Below are positions 1 through 8,206 of a stretch of 64,000 nucleotides of DNA, one piece after another. The stretch lies in contig NZ_MAXC01000002.1 of the NCBI RefSeq assembly GCF_001693485.1, positions 62,001-126,000 on the forward strand. The letters are read 5' to 3'. Numbering within the stretch: the stretch's first letter is position 1; every line of letters begins with the position of its first letter. Made by a program: the position numbers and the translations under genes. The notes beneath the pieces are model-generated. The model did no database searches. It had not been told where the DNA came from and was given only the letters and a program-made list of their open reading frames with translations. The DNA is from Bradyrhizobium sp. LMTR 3 (GTDB taxonomy: Bacteria; Pseudomonadota; Alphaproteobacteria; Rhizobiales; Xanthobacteraceae).

Positions 1-82
1 GTGGCTTCGCTGAAACGATACGCCCATTGCTGGTCCTTCTCTCAAGTTTTGAGTGCATGCAAAACCGGCGAGCGGTCCCGCC

Positions 83-1267
83 TCATCCGATCCTGATCGG
101 CAAATTGCGGGGGCCGCGTACCGTGCCTTGTGACCATGTGGTGGGCTTCGAAGTATCGAGGGTGAAGGCAGGAATGCGCTTCAGCCATTCCTGCAATGCC
201 ACCACCATTTCCATCCGCGCCAGGTTTGAGCCGATGCAGCGATGAATGCCGAGACCGAAAGCGGCATGCGGATTGTTCTTGCGGTCGATCAAGACCTTGT
301 CGGCGCTGGGAAATTTTTCGGGGTCACGGTTGGCCGCCGGGAAAGACAGCAACACCATCTGTCCTTCCCGCATGGGGCAGCCACCGACATCGGTTGTCCT
401 GGTGATCTCCCGTGCCATCGTCACCGGCGCATAGGCGCGCAGGAATTCCTCGACCGCGGTTGGAATCAATTCCGGCTCCGCGACGAGCCTCGCCCGATCC
501 TGCTCGTGTGTCGCCAAATGCCACAGGGATGATCCGATCGCGCTCCAGGTGGTGTCGATGCCGGCCACCAGCAACAGGCGCAGGGCGCCGAGAACCTGAC
601 GGTCCGAGAACGGCTCGCCGTCGGGAGAACGCGCCGCGATCAGGAAGCTGACGAGATCCTCGCCCGGATTTTCGCGACGTGCCTTGATCTGGACCTCGAA
701 ATACGCGGCGATCGCCTCCTCCGCCTGCCGGAGCGCCTGCTCGTCGGTGACGCCGGTCTGCAGCGCCATCGTGATCCACTCGCGAAACTGATCGCCGTGC
801 TCGGCCGGAATTCCCAGCATATGACTGATGATCAGCACGGGAATGTTCTGGGCGTAGTCGACCGCGCCATCGCACATGCGATTGGCGACGAAGCGGTCGA
901 TCAGCTCATTGCAAACTGCCCGCGCCTTTGCTTCGAGCTTCGCGACGGCCTGCGGCGTGAAGGGCGGGATCAGGACCATCCGCATTGGGCGGTGGTTGGG
1001 CGGATCCGATGTAATCGGCGGCGAATTCACCCGATAATCGCCTTCGCGAACGACCACGCGCCGGGACGAGAAATGCTCGTAATCGTAGGCGATGTCGCGG
1101 ATGTCCTGATAGCGCGTCGGAAAGTAGACGCCTCTGTAGCGGTCCGTATGGGCTATCGAACACTGCCGCCGCAGACCGTCCCAGATTCCATAGGGGTCGC
1201 AGGTCCAGGCCGGATCAAGGTGATCCCAATCCGTGGCCCAATCGGAAACCGGAGGACGTGCGGTCAT
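83..1267 (-). CDS. Cytochrome P450 (first of two paralogs)
   Basis: Soluble bacterial class I P450 of 394 residues, the usual length; expected to hydroxylate a small hydrophobic substrate using electrons from a ferredoxin. Visible motifs are the I-helix AGIDTT (235-240) for oxygen activation, the ExxR pair E274/R277, and the heme loop FGLGIHRC with ligand C344. There is no membrane anchor. It is clearly paralogous to the P450 at 3598-4818: the N-terminal PPV.DW, HFSSRR, PPITSDPP and PPFTP blocks are shared. It is divergent from a GntR regulator, with a palindromic candidate operator between them. The substrate cannot be read from sequence. Confidence 0.93.
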   Translation of the reverse strand: MTARPPVSDWATDWDHLDPAWTCDPYGIWDGLRRQCSIAHTDRYRGVYFPTRYQDIRDIAYDYEHFSSRRVVVREGDYRVNSPPITSDPPNHRPMRMVLIPPFTPQAVAKLEAKARAVCNELIDRFVANRMCDGAVDYAQNIPVLIISHMLGIPAEHGDQFREWITMALQTGVTDEQALRQAEEAIAAYFEVQIKARRENPGEDLVSFLIAARSPDGEPFSDRQVLGALRLLLVAGIDTTWSAIGSSLWHLATHEQDRARLVAEPELIPTAVEEFLRAYAPVTMAREITRTTDVGGCPMREGQMVLLSFPAANRDPEKFPSADKVLIDRKNNPHAAFGLGIHRCIGSNLARMEMVVALQEWLKRIPAFTLDTSKPTTWSQGTVRGPRNLPIRIG

Positions 1268-1321
1268 TCTCGCTCCCGGGTAGATTCCTTCGCGGCCGGT
1301 CGATCTTTCCGACCGGGCTTG

Positions 1322-1344
1322 TGATATATCAGTTAATATATCAG
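1322..1344. promoter_or_regulatory. Candidate GntR operator between P450 and gntR
   Basis: The perfect 10-bp palindrome TGATATATCA (1322-1331) is followed by a second near-copy, so ATATATCAG occurs twice with a 12-bp period (1324-1332 and 1336-1344). It lies between the divergent P450 and GntR starts, 17 bp before the regulator's ATG. Autoregulation and P450 control by the GntR protein is inferred from position and symmetry only. Confidence 0.5.
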
Positions 1345-1360
1345 AAATTCCACGTCAACC

Positions 1361-2074
1361 ATGATTCGAACGCCGGGGCCACACGCCTTGTCCAAAGCCG
1401 CAAAGAAATACAAAGCGCGCGAGCGCGAGCCGGCGGAAGCCGAAAGTCTCACCACGCGGGCCTACAGCGTGCTCGAAGAAATGATCTGTACGCTGCAATT
1501 GCCTCCCGGCACGCCGGTGTCGGAGGCAGAGCTTTCATCCCAACTCGGAATTGGCCGGACCCCGGTTCGCGAAGCCATGCAACGGCTGGCGCGGGAACGG
1601 CTTCTGCTGGTCCTGCCCCGCCGCGGCTGCATCGTTACGCCGATCAGGCCCGACGAAGAGGTGATGCTGATCGAGACGCGGCGCGCGATCGAGACGCTGG
1701 TGATGGAAACGGCAGCCGCGCGAGCCAGCGACTCCGAACGCAGGCAGTTTGGCGAGATCGCCGCCCGAATGAAGACCGCGCTGCGCACACAAGACTTCGA
1801 TGCCTTCGCGCAGCTCGATGCCGAGTTCAACCGCCTTTGCGTTGCCGCCTGCAAAAACGAGCTTGTGGGCTCGATGATGCAGGTGATCGCACCGCTCAAT
1901 CGCCGGTTCTGGTTTACCCATCACGGCCGAACGCTGTCGAAGGAAGGCGTGGAAGCGCATATCGAGATCGCGTTTGCGTTGTCGCGGGGCGACGCCAGGG
2001 CGGCGCTGTCCGGAACCGAGCGGCTGCTTCGCTATGTCGAGAGCCGCATAGGTCAATCCGGCGTGACGGCTTGA
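1361..2074 (+). CDS. GntR-family transcriptional regulator (FCD type)
   Basis: 237 residues. A winged-helix DNA-binding domain lies at roughly 28-95 (TTRAYSVLEEMICTLQL, then LGIGRTPVREAMQRLA as the recognition helix), followed by an all-helical FCD ligand-binding domain to about residue 225. FCD regulators usually repress catabolic genes and are released by a small organic acid. It is divergent from the first P450 and precedes the convergent CMD-VOC-P450 group, so it is the likely local regulator. The ligand is unknown. Confidence 0.88.
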   Translation: MIRTPGPHALSKAAKKYKAREREPAEAESLTTRAYSVLEEMICTLQLPPGTPVSEAELSSQLGIGRTPVREAMQRLARERLLLVLPRRGCIVTPIRPDEEVMLIETRRAIETLVMETAAARASDSERRQFGEIAARMKTALRTQDFDAFAQLDAEFNRLCVAACKNELVGSMMQVIAPLNRRFWFTHHGRTLSKEGVEAHIEIAFALSRGDARAALSGTERLLRYVESRIGQSGVTA

Positions 2075-2093
2075 GGGAAGCATTGTCGTGCGT

Positions 2094-2654
2094 TCAGCCC
2101 GACCGCTTCTTGCTGCTCTCGAAGACGGTCACACCAGCGGCGGGGTCGAGATCAACCTCGGTCGCTTCCGTCAGACGGGCCATCGTCATGTAGAAGCCGA
2201 TCGCGAGGATCGATTCCACGATCTCCTGCTCGCTGAAATGCTTACGCATGGCGGCGAAGACCGGTTCTGAAACGCGCACGTTCTCGATCACTTCGCGGCC
2301 GAACGCCAGCAGCGCCTTTTCGGCGGCATTGAACGCGGCGTCCTCGTATTTGCCCTGTTCGATGCAGTCGATCTGCCGCTGGGTGACGCCGACGCCGAGC
2401 GCGATCGGAACATGCTGCCGCCACTCATATTCGCCGTGCTCCCATTGCGCGACCTGAAGAATCAGCAATTCGCGATTGACGTGGCTGAGCTTCTGGCGGT
2501 GCAGGATCGAATTGGCGAACCGCATCGCCGGAATGAAATTGGCCTCGGCATGCGCCATCATCCGGAAGATGTTCAATACGACCGGCATCCGATCGAAGGA
2601 CGCACGCACGTCGCCGCTGGTCGTCGCCGGATCGATCAGGGGAAGTCTGGCCAT
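2094..2654 (-). CDS. Carboxymuconolactone decarboxylase / AhpD-like protein
   Basis: 186 residues from the chosen ATG at 2654, which has a strong AAGGAGAGG ribosome-binding site; a longer frame back to 2738 lacks this. The helical AhpD-like fold is indicated by MAHAEANFIPAMRF and LSHVNRELLILQVAQWEHGEYEWRQH-type segments. The usual CxxC redox pair is absent (the EWRQH region carries H but no cysteines), so a peroxidase role like AhpD is doubtful. It sits between the GntR gene and a VOC protein in a P450 locus, suggesting a catabolic role. Confidence 0.75.
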   Translation of the reverse strand: MARLPLIDPATTSGDVRASFDRMPVVLNIFRMMAHAEANFIPAMRFANSILHRQKLSHVNRELLILQVAQWEHGEYEWRQHVPIALGVGVTQRQIDCIEQGKYEDAAFNAAEKALLAFGREVIENVRVSEPVFAAMRKHFSEQEIVESILAIGFYMTMARLTEATEVDLDPAAGVTVFESSKKRSG

Positions 2655-2741
2655 TCGCCTCTCCTTGCGCTTGCTGTTCTTGTTGCCATTGCGGACGCTT
2701 TCGCGCTCTGGTCGTAACTTACTTGCCGGATCGCGCATCGC

Positions 2742-3275
2742 TCAGCGGCCGCCGACTTCGCGGATCGGATCGGAGCCGTCCCAATCGGCGGCAACGCGGC
2801 GGATGTGCTCGAAGAAACTTCCCTTGCTTCCACTGATGTCTGAAATCTCCACCACGGTGCCGGGATGGGCTTGGGTATCGAAATAGGCGAAACGGCCTTT
2901 TTCGCCGCCGATCTGGCCCTCGTGTCCGACTTTGTAGCCCAGCGACAGCGCGCGGTCGTAGAGGGCCTGATATTCGCGGGTCCAGTACGACATATGCTGC
3001 AAGCCCTCGTGGCCGGAATCGAGAAACTCCTTGTACATCGAGGGCGCGTCATTGCGCTGCTGGATCAGCTCGATCTGGAGATCGCCGGAGTTGGCGAGCG
3101 CCACGCTCATCTCCATGGCGGAGTCCTGGCCGCGGTGGCGGAAGTAATCGGTCTTGACTTTGTCGATATAGTACCAGGGCCCGACGCCCATCACATTGAC
3201 CCAATGATCCATGGCAGCGCGGATATCGCGGACGACATATCCGTTCTGGCAGACTGCACCAAAGATGCGGCTCAT
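2742..3275 (-). CDS. VOC-superfamily protein (glyoxalase/dioxygenase fold)
   Basis: 177 residues starting at the ATG at 3275, preceded by GGGAGG. The N-terminal FGAVCQNGYVVRDI and MDHWVNVMGVGPW segment and the C-terminal FAYFDTQAHPGTVVEISD segment are typical of vicinal-oxygen-chelate proteins; candidate metal ligands are a glutamate near the C-terminus (VEI) and histidines at GLQHM and AHPG. It is 87 bp downstream-side of the CMD gene on the same strand, so the two are probably cotranscribed. The reaction is not determinable from sequence. Confidence 0.75.
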   Translation of the reverse strand: MSRIFGAVCQNGYVVRDIRAAMDHWVNVMGVGPWYYIDKVKTDYFRHRGQDSAMEMSVALANSGDLQIELIQQRNDAPSMYKEFLDSGHEGLQHMSYWTREYQALYDRALSLGYKVGHEGQIGGEKGRFAYFDTQAHPGTVVEISDISGSKGSFFEHIRRVAADWDGSDPIREVGGR

Positions 3276-3353
3276 CACGACCTCCCGCTGCTTGCCGGCG
3301 GCGCATCCTCTCCGCCTCTTATGTGTCTTGATCCGCCGTTCAGAGGACCGCGT

Positions 3354-3473
3354 GTCCCGGACGCGGTGCAGCGCCTGTTCGGCGCTGCGCCGCAGAGCCG
3401 GGACCCATCTCAACACGCAGGAATGGGTCCCGGCTCAGCAGCGCAGCACTTCGTGCCGCGCTGCGTCCGGGAC
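3354..3473. repeat. Imperfect palindromic repeat element (family A)
   Basis: About 120 bp with large imperfect inverted symmetry. The left arm starts GTCCCGGACGC and ends GAGCCGGGACCCAT; the right arm mirrors it with ATGGGTCCCGGCTC and ends GCGTCCGGGAC. It fills the 322-base gap between the VOC gene and the second P450. Elements of this pattern are, from memory, dispersed in Bradyrhizobium chromosomes. Nothing else is seen in this gap. Confidence 0.75.
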
Positions 3474-3597
3474 GATGCCCGTCCAATCCCGACCACTGAC
3501 AATGCGTTAGCGTCAGCCGTTCGCCTCGGCCACGTCCTCAACGTTGCGCGATCGAAGAAGCGAGAAAATCGCCCTCCCCGCTTCATAAGTCGAGCAC

Positions 3598-4818
3598 TCA
3601 GTTCGCCTTCCCGAACAGCAGGGGCAACTGACGCGGGCCGCGAACGGTGCCTTCCGACCATGTGACCTTGCCGGCCGGATCGAGCCTGAAATCAGGAATC
3701 CGCTTCAGCCATTCCTCGATCGCAACCGTCATTTCCATGCGGGCGAGGTTGGAGCCGACGCAGCGGTGAATACCGAGGCCGAACGCGGCGTGGCGATTCT
3801 CCTTGCGGTCGATGACCACCTTGTCGGCATCGGGGAACATGGCGGGATCGCGGTTGGCGGCCGGGAACGACAGCAGCACCATGTTGCCGGGCTTGACCGG
3901 ACAGCCACTGACCGTCGTCTCCTTCATCACCTCACGTGCCATCGTCACCGGTGAGTAGGCACGCAGCAATTCCTCGACTGCGAGCGGCATCAGCTCCGGC
4001 TCCTTGACGAGGCGCTCGCGGTCCGCGGGCGTCCTGGCCAGATGCCACAGCGAGGACCCGATCGCGCTCCAGGTGGTGTCGATGCCGGCGATCAACAGCA
4101 GCCGCAGCGAACCCAGCACGTGTTCGTCCGCCAGCGGGTTTCCGTCCTTGTCCTTTGCCTTCATCAAGGTTGAGATCAGATCGTCGGTCGGATTCTTCTT
4201 GCGCTGCTCGAGGTGGCCGGCGAAATAGCCGGTCATCTCCTTCACCGCCTCCATCAGCGCGTTGTCGTCCTTGATGCCGAGTTCGAGGATGCCGTGAATC
4301 CATTTGATGAAGAGGTCGCCGTCCTTCTCTGGAATTCCGAGCATGTGCGCGATGGCACGCACCGGAACGTGCTTGGTGTAGCGGGCGGCGGCGTCGCATT
4401 TGCCGTCGGCAATGAACTCGTCGATCAGCTCGTTGCAGATCGCGCGGACCCGCGGCTCCAGCTTCTTCATCGCGTCCGGCGTGAAAGGCGGCAGCAGAAT
4501 TTGCTTGGCCGGCTTGTGCTCGGGCGGGTCGGAGGTGATCGGCGGCGCGCGGGCCGTGATGTCCGGGCGCACGTCGCGCACGATCACGCGCCGGGAAGAA
4601 AAGTGCTCGGTGTCATAGGCGATTTCCTTCACCGCCTTGTACGTGGTCGGCATGTAGCAGCCGAGAAAGCGCTCGGTGTGAACGACCGGCGAAGCGGCAC
4701 GCAGCTTTTCCCAGATCGGAAACGGGTCATCCGTCCACACCGGGTCGGTATGGTCGAAATCGTTGATCCAGTCGGTGACTGGCGGATGTTCGGGCATGAT
4801 GCTGGCGGAATCGGACAT
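3598..4818 (-). CDS. Cytochrome P450 (second of two paralogs)
   Basis: 406 residues with complete P450 motifs: I-helix AGIDTT (244-249), ExxR E283/R286, and FGLGIHRC with heme ligand C353. Long identical or near-identical blocks with the 83-1267 P450 indicate a local duplication followed by divergence. A ferredoxin gene lies just upstream on the same strand (61-bp gap) and is the obvious electron donor. No ferredoxin reductase is present in the window. Start at 4818 (MSDSAS); the internal ATG seven codons later is also possible. Confidence 0.93.
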   Translation of the reverse strand: MSDSASIMPEHPPVTDWINDFDHTDPVWTDDPFPIWEKLRAASPVVHTERFLGCYMPTTYKAVKEIAYDTEHFSSRRVIVRDVRPDITARAPPITSDPPEHKPAKQILLPPFTPDAMKKLEPRVRAICNELIDEFIADGKCDAAARYTKHVPVRAIAHMLGIPEKDGDLFIKWIHGILELGIKDDNALMEAVKEMTGYFAGHLEQRKKNPTDDLISTLMKAKDKDGNPLADEHVLGSLRLLLIAGIDTTWSAIGSSLWHLARTPADRERLVKEPELMPLAVEELLRAYSPVTMAREVMKETTVSGCPVKPGNMVLLSFPAANRDPAMFPDADKVVIDRKENRHAAFGLGIHRCVGSNLARMEMTVAIEEWLKRIPDFRLDPAGKVTWSEGTVRGPRQLPLLFGKAN

Positions 4819-4878
4819 CGGAGCAATTCCTCTGCTTGGTTCGTTCAGATCGTGATGGATGAAAGATCCGCGACCGGA

Positions 4879-5088
4879 TTATTCTTCGGTCACTTCGATG
4901 GCAATTTCCGGACAGTTACTCTGGGCGAGCCAAGCCTTGTCTTCCAGGCCCGCAGGCACAGAACCGTCGCCAGTTTCGTGCGCGTTGCCGAACTCGTCGA
5001 GCTCGAACAGTTCCGGTGCCAGTGATTTGCAGCGCGCGTGGCCCTGACATTTGTCCTGGTCGACGCGGATCTTGAGCTTTCCGGCCAT
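4879..5088 (-). CDS. 3Fe-4S-type ferredoxin, P450 redox partner
   Basis: 69 residues. Cluster cysteines are C14, C20 and C59, with C14-x5-C20 and a C59-P; the middle position of a CxxCxxC motif is replaced, which is the pattern of small 3Fe-4S ferredoxins serving bacterial P450s. The acidic surface (DEFGNAHETGDG) suits docking to P450. It starts at an ATG 9 bases after AGAAGGGGA and precedes the second P450 on the same strand, so the two probably form an operon. Confidence 0.9.
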   Translation of the reverse strand: MAGKLKIRVDQDKCQGHARCKSLAPELFELDEFGNAHETGDGSVPAGLEDKAWLAQSNCPEIAIEVTEE

Positions 5089-5182
5089 CGCAGCGCTTCC
5101 CCTTCTGCAGCGCGCTTGTTTTCTGCGCGTATTCTTATTCGGCGGCTTTTTCGGCGCGACGGCTCAAACTCGCCGGCCTACC

Positions 5183-5210
5183 CGCGAAGTTATATCATAT
5201 TACATTCGCG
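5183..5210. promoter_or_regulatory. Inverted repeat, candidate TetR operator
   Basis: CGCGAA (5183-5188) and TTCGCG (5205-5210) form a 6-bp inverted repeat separated by 16 bp of AT-rich DNA (gttatatcatattaca). It lies between the divergent ferredoxin-P450 operon and the TetR gene. An operator role is inferred from symmetry and place. Confidence 0.35.
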
Positions 5211-5255
5211 TTGCCGTTGTGCTGTCAAGGCAAAAGTTATAGATCATGGAACTGA

Positions 5256-5894
5256 ATGTCGCCTCGACCCGCACGTAAAGCGCTGAATGCCTACCACCAT
5301 GGGGATCTTCGTGATGCCCTGGTTCAGGCCGCGTTGCACGAAGTGGAACTAGGCGGTCCCGAAGCGATCAGCATCAGCGCGCTGGCCAAGAAACTCGGCG
5401 TCTCGCAGCCGGCGCCTTACAAGCATTTTGCCGATCGCGAGACGCTGCTGACGGCTGTGACGGCCGAAGCGTTCCGCCAGTTCAGCGCTATGATGCGTGC
5501 GGCGCTTGAAAAGCCGTCGAAGCAGTCGAAGCTGTCGCGCTTCGCGCAGCTCACGCTTGATTTCGGCCTGCGCCGCAACGGCATCTATCGCCTGATGTTC
5601 GCGTCGCGAACCATGGCATGTGCGCCGAAAGGCAGCGAACTGCATAGTGCCGCAATGGAGACCTTCGAGCTCCTGATAGAGGCGCTGGAGGCGCCCGCCG
5701 TAGAACTGCTGCGCGAACGGAGCGCTCTGAAGGTCTGGGCCTCGCTACACGGCGTGGTCATGCTCGCCGAACAGGGATTGCTCACTGGCCAGGCCGCCCA
5801 TGTCAGCCGGGAAGAACTGGTCGAGGACATCGTGGAGGAAACCAAGCTCGCGCTGTCCGTTGCCATCGAGAAGGCCGGCAAGGCTGGTTCATGA
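5256..5894 (+). CDS. TetR-family transcriptional regulator
   Basis: 212 residues. The N-terminal HTH (about 12-60) contains ISISALAKKLGVSQPAPYKHF and the FADRETLL follow-on typical of TetR proteins. The C-terminal half resembles the WHG-type ligand domain (VWASLHGVVMLAEQG). Its stop overlaps the nhaA start by ATGA at 5891-5894, indicating translational coupling, while upstream it is divergent from the ferredoxin-P450 pair. It could therefore govern either or both. Confidence 0.9.
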   Translation: MSPRPARKALNAYHHGDLRDALVQAALHEVELGGPEAISISALAKKLGVSQPAPYKHFADRETLLTAVTAEAFRQFSAMMRAALEKPSKQSKLSRFAQLTLDFGLRRNGIYRLMFASRTMACAPKGSELHSAAMETFELLIEALEAPAVELLRERSALKVWASLHGVVMLAEQGLLTGQAAHVSREELVEDIVEETKLALSVAIEKAGKAGS

Positions 5895-7081
5895 CGGCCA
5901 AGGCTCCGACGGCCGCGCCTCACACTGCCGACAATACCGACCTTTATGGCGGCATCGCGCTTGGCATCGCCGCAGCCGCAGCGCTCATCGTCGCTAACTC
6001 GCCGCTCGGGCCGCAGTATCAGTCGCTGTTGCATACCACCGGCGAGGTGCGGATCGGATCGATCGGACTGACCAAGACGCTCGAACACTGGATCAACGAC
6101 GGCTTGATGGCGGTGTTCTTTCTGCTGGTCGGCCTCGAGATCAAACGCGAGGCGATCGAGGGTGCGCTGGCGAGCCCGAGGAAAGCAGCATTGCCCGTGA
6201 TCGCCGCGTTCGGCGGGTTTATTACGCCAGCGGCGATTTTTGCCGCGATAAACTGGGGCGATGCCGAGGCGTTGCGCGGCTGGGCCATACCGGCAGCCAC
6301 CGACATCGCCTTTGCACTCGGCGTCTGCGCCATGCTGGGACGCAAGGTACCGGCTTCGCTGAAGACTTTTCTGTTGGCGCTTGCGATTATCGACGACCTC
6401 ATGGCTATCATCGTCATCGCGATGTTCTATGCTGCCGACCTTTCGGTTCTGGCGCTGGGGCTCGGCGCACTCGGCATCGCTGTGCTCGTGGTTCTCAACC
6501 TGCTCGATGTGCGAAGGCCCGCATTCTATCTGATCGCCGGCCTTTTCACCTGGGTCTGCGTGCTACAATCCGGCGTGCATGCGACACTTGCCGGTGTCGC
6601 CGTCGGCTTCGCGATGCCGCTCACCCGGCACGATGGCCACAGCCTGCTCGAGGACACCGAACATGCACTCAAGCCGTGGGTCAGTTTCGCGATCGTGCCG
6701 ATCTTTGCTTTCGCGAACGCCGGCGTATCGCTACATGGCCTGACCCTTGCCAATCTGGCGGCGCCGATACCGCTCGGGATCATTGCGGGGCTTTTCATCG
6801 GCAAGCAGATCGGGGTTTTTGTCGCTTCGCTGCTTGCGATCCGCCTCGGCCTGGCTGCCATGCCGGATGGAACGACGACGGCAAAGCTCTACGCAATTGC
6901 CATCCTGACCGGCATCGGATTCACCATGAGCCTATTCATCGGAACGCTTGCCTTCGACAGCGAGACCGTCCTGAAACAGGTCCGGCTCGGCGTCCTCGTG
7001 GCTTCGCTGCTGTCCGGCGTCGTCGCTTCGCTGGTGTTTGTGGCCCTTAGCCGATCGAACAACGCTGCGCCTTCGCGATAG
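5891..7081 (+). CDS. nhaA: Na+/H+ antiporter NhaA
   Basis: 396 residues, the family's usual length, with about 12 membrane segments. Signature elements include the N-terminal LEHWINDGLMAVFFLLVGLEIKRE, the unwound TDIAFALG segment (T137-D138) and the paired ion-binding aspartates D168-D169 in AIIDDLMAI. It exchanges cytoplasmic Na+ for external protons and supports pH and salt homeostasis in the inner membrane. The 4-base overlap with the preceding TetR gene makes coexpression very likely. Confidence 0.97.
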   Translation: MTAKAPTAAPHTADNTDLYGGIALGIAAAAALIVANSPLGPQYQSLLHTTGEVRIGSIGLTKTLEHWINDGLMAVFFLLVGLEIKREAIEGALASPRKAALPVIAAFGGFITPAAIFAAINWGDAEALRGWAIPAATDIAFALGVCAMLGRKVPASLKTFLLALAIIDDLMAIIVIAMFYAADLSVLALGLGALGIAVLVVLNLLDVRRPAFYLIAGLFTWVCVLQSGVHATLAGVAVGFAMPLTRHDGHSLLEDTEHALKPWVSFAIVPIFAFANAGVSLHGLTLANLAAPIPLGIIAGLFIGKQIGVFVASLLAIRLGLAAMPDGTTTAKLYAIAILTGIGFTMSLFIGTLAFDSETVLKQVRLGVLVASLLSGVVASLVFVALSRSNNAAPSR

Positions 7082-7186
7082 GAGAGCGTCCGGCGAGGCC
7101 ACGACAAGGCCGCGGCGCAAGCGCGCCACACTCGCCATGGGATCGAAGCCTGCGCCGCGGCGGCGGCTTGAATTCTGCAGTGGCAG

Positions 7187-8158
7187 ATGATCAGCTTGTC
7201 CGGTCAAGGGCATCGCCGGTTGAGCACGAATTTTACCAAATCCACTGCACCTCGCCTTCCGGGTTTCGCGCCAGCGCGATCCGCGAGAGGGGTAGCGCTC
7301 GGCATGCTGATCTCATTGTGTCTTTCCGGCGCAGCCCTTGGCAAGGACGATGGCGACGATGAGGAGGACGCGGGCAAGAAAGAGCCGGCCCTGCCCAATC
7401 TCTATCTCGATATGCGAACCATCTACTCGACCGTGCGCGCCGGCTCGCTCTCGATCGGATTCAGTACGCCGCCCTTGTTGTCGACATTGACGAACTTGTC
7501 CTCGCTCCGGACCCTTACCTCGCCGTCCAGCCGAAGCCTCTCCGTCGACCTGCCCTTGACCGTCGATGTCAACGACCGGCTCTCGGTCTATGGCGGCGTC
7601 AGCGGAGCTACTTCGCAGGCGGGCACCGATCCCTGGACGACGTTCTCGATCTACGCCTTCACCGTCGGATTCCAGGCCGACCTGTATCAGCAGAACGGCG
7701 GAATGTTTCCAACAATCACCGTCCAATCGAACGCGACGCGATCGATTTCGGACTCGCCGCTGGCAACGACCGCCTACAACACCATCCTCGAAGCAGGCTA
7801 CGCGCTGGATGCGGATGAGACGCGCGGGCTGCTCGCGGGGATGCAATATACCAGGGTCCTCGTCGATAGCCCGTTCGCGCGCGTCAGTCCCGATATCATG
7901 GGCTATGTCGGCGGCTATTATCAGTGGGACAACAACTGGAAGTTCACCGGCCGCGTCGGGGTGCAGTCCTTCGGCGGCGCACAGATTCTGAACCTGACGC
8001 CGTTTCCAGCGTTTACGCAGCCGATCCTGCGGCTCGACCTCGACCGCATGGATGATGACGACAATCGCCTATTTGGTATCACCGCGCAGATCGCCTGGGC
8101 ACCGAAGCCGTCTTACCAGCTCACGCTGCGAACGCCGCTTTACGCGATCAAGAACTAG
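7187..8158 (+). CDS. Exported beta-barrel-like protein of unknown function
   Basis: 323 residues. An arginine-containing N-region is followed by a hydrophobic stretch (GVALGMLISLCLSGAALG, about 35-52), which looks like a signal peptide, then an acidic linker rich in D/E. The remainder alternates polar and aromatic residues with repeated beta-strand patterns (VGGYYQWDNNWKFTGRVGVQSFG) and ends in LTLRTPLYAIKN, consistent with an outer-membrane barrel. Starting at 7187 keeps positive charge before the hydrophobic core; the ATG at 7304 would leave only a 13-residue uncharged leader. Convergent with the nitrate reductase gene. Confidence 0.6.
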   Translation: MISLSGQGHRRLSTNFTKSTAPRLPGFAPARSARGVALGMLISLCLSGAALGKDDGDDEEDAGKKEPALPNLYLDMRTIYSTVRAGSLSIGFSTPPLLSTLTNLSSLRTLTSPSSRSLSVDLPLTVDVNDRLSVYGGVSGATSQAGTDPWTTFSIYAFTVGFQADLYQQNGGMFPTITVQSNATRSISDSPLATTAYNTILEAGYALDADETRGLLAGMQYTRVLVDSPFARVSPDIMGYVGGYYQWDNNWKFTGRVGVQSFGGAQILNLTPFPAFTQPILRLDLDRMDDDDNRLFGITAQIAWAPKPSYQLTLRTPLYAIKN

Positions 8159-8206
8159 CAATGGCCTCGGAAGAATCGCCAGAACGGCGAGAAGTTCAGT
8201 CTGGCT

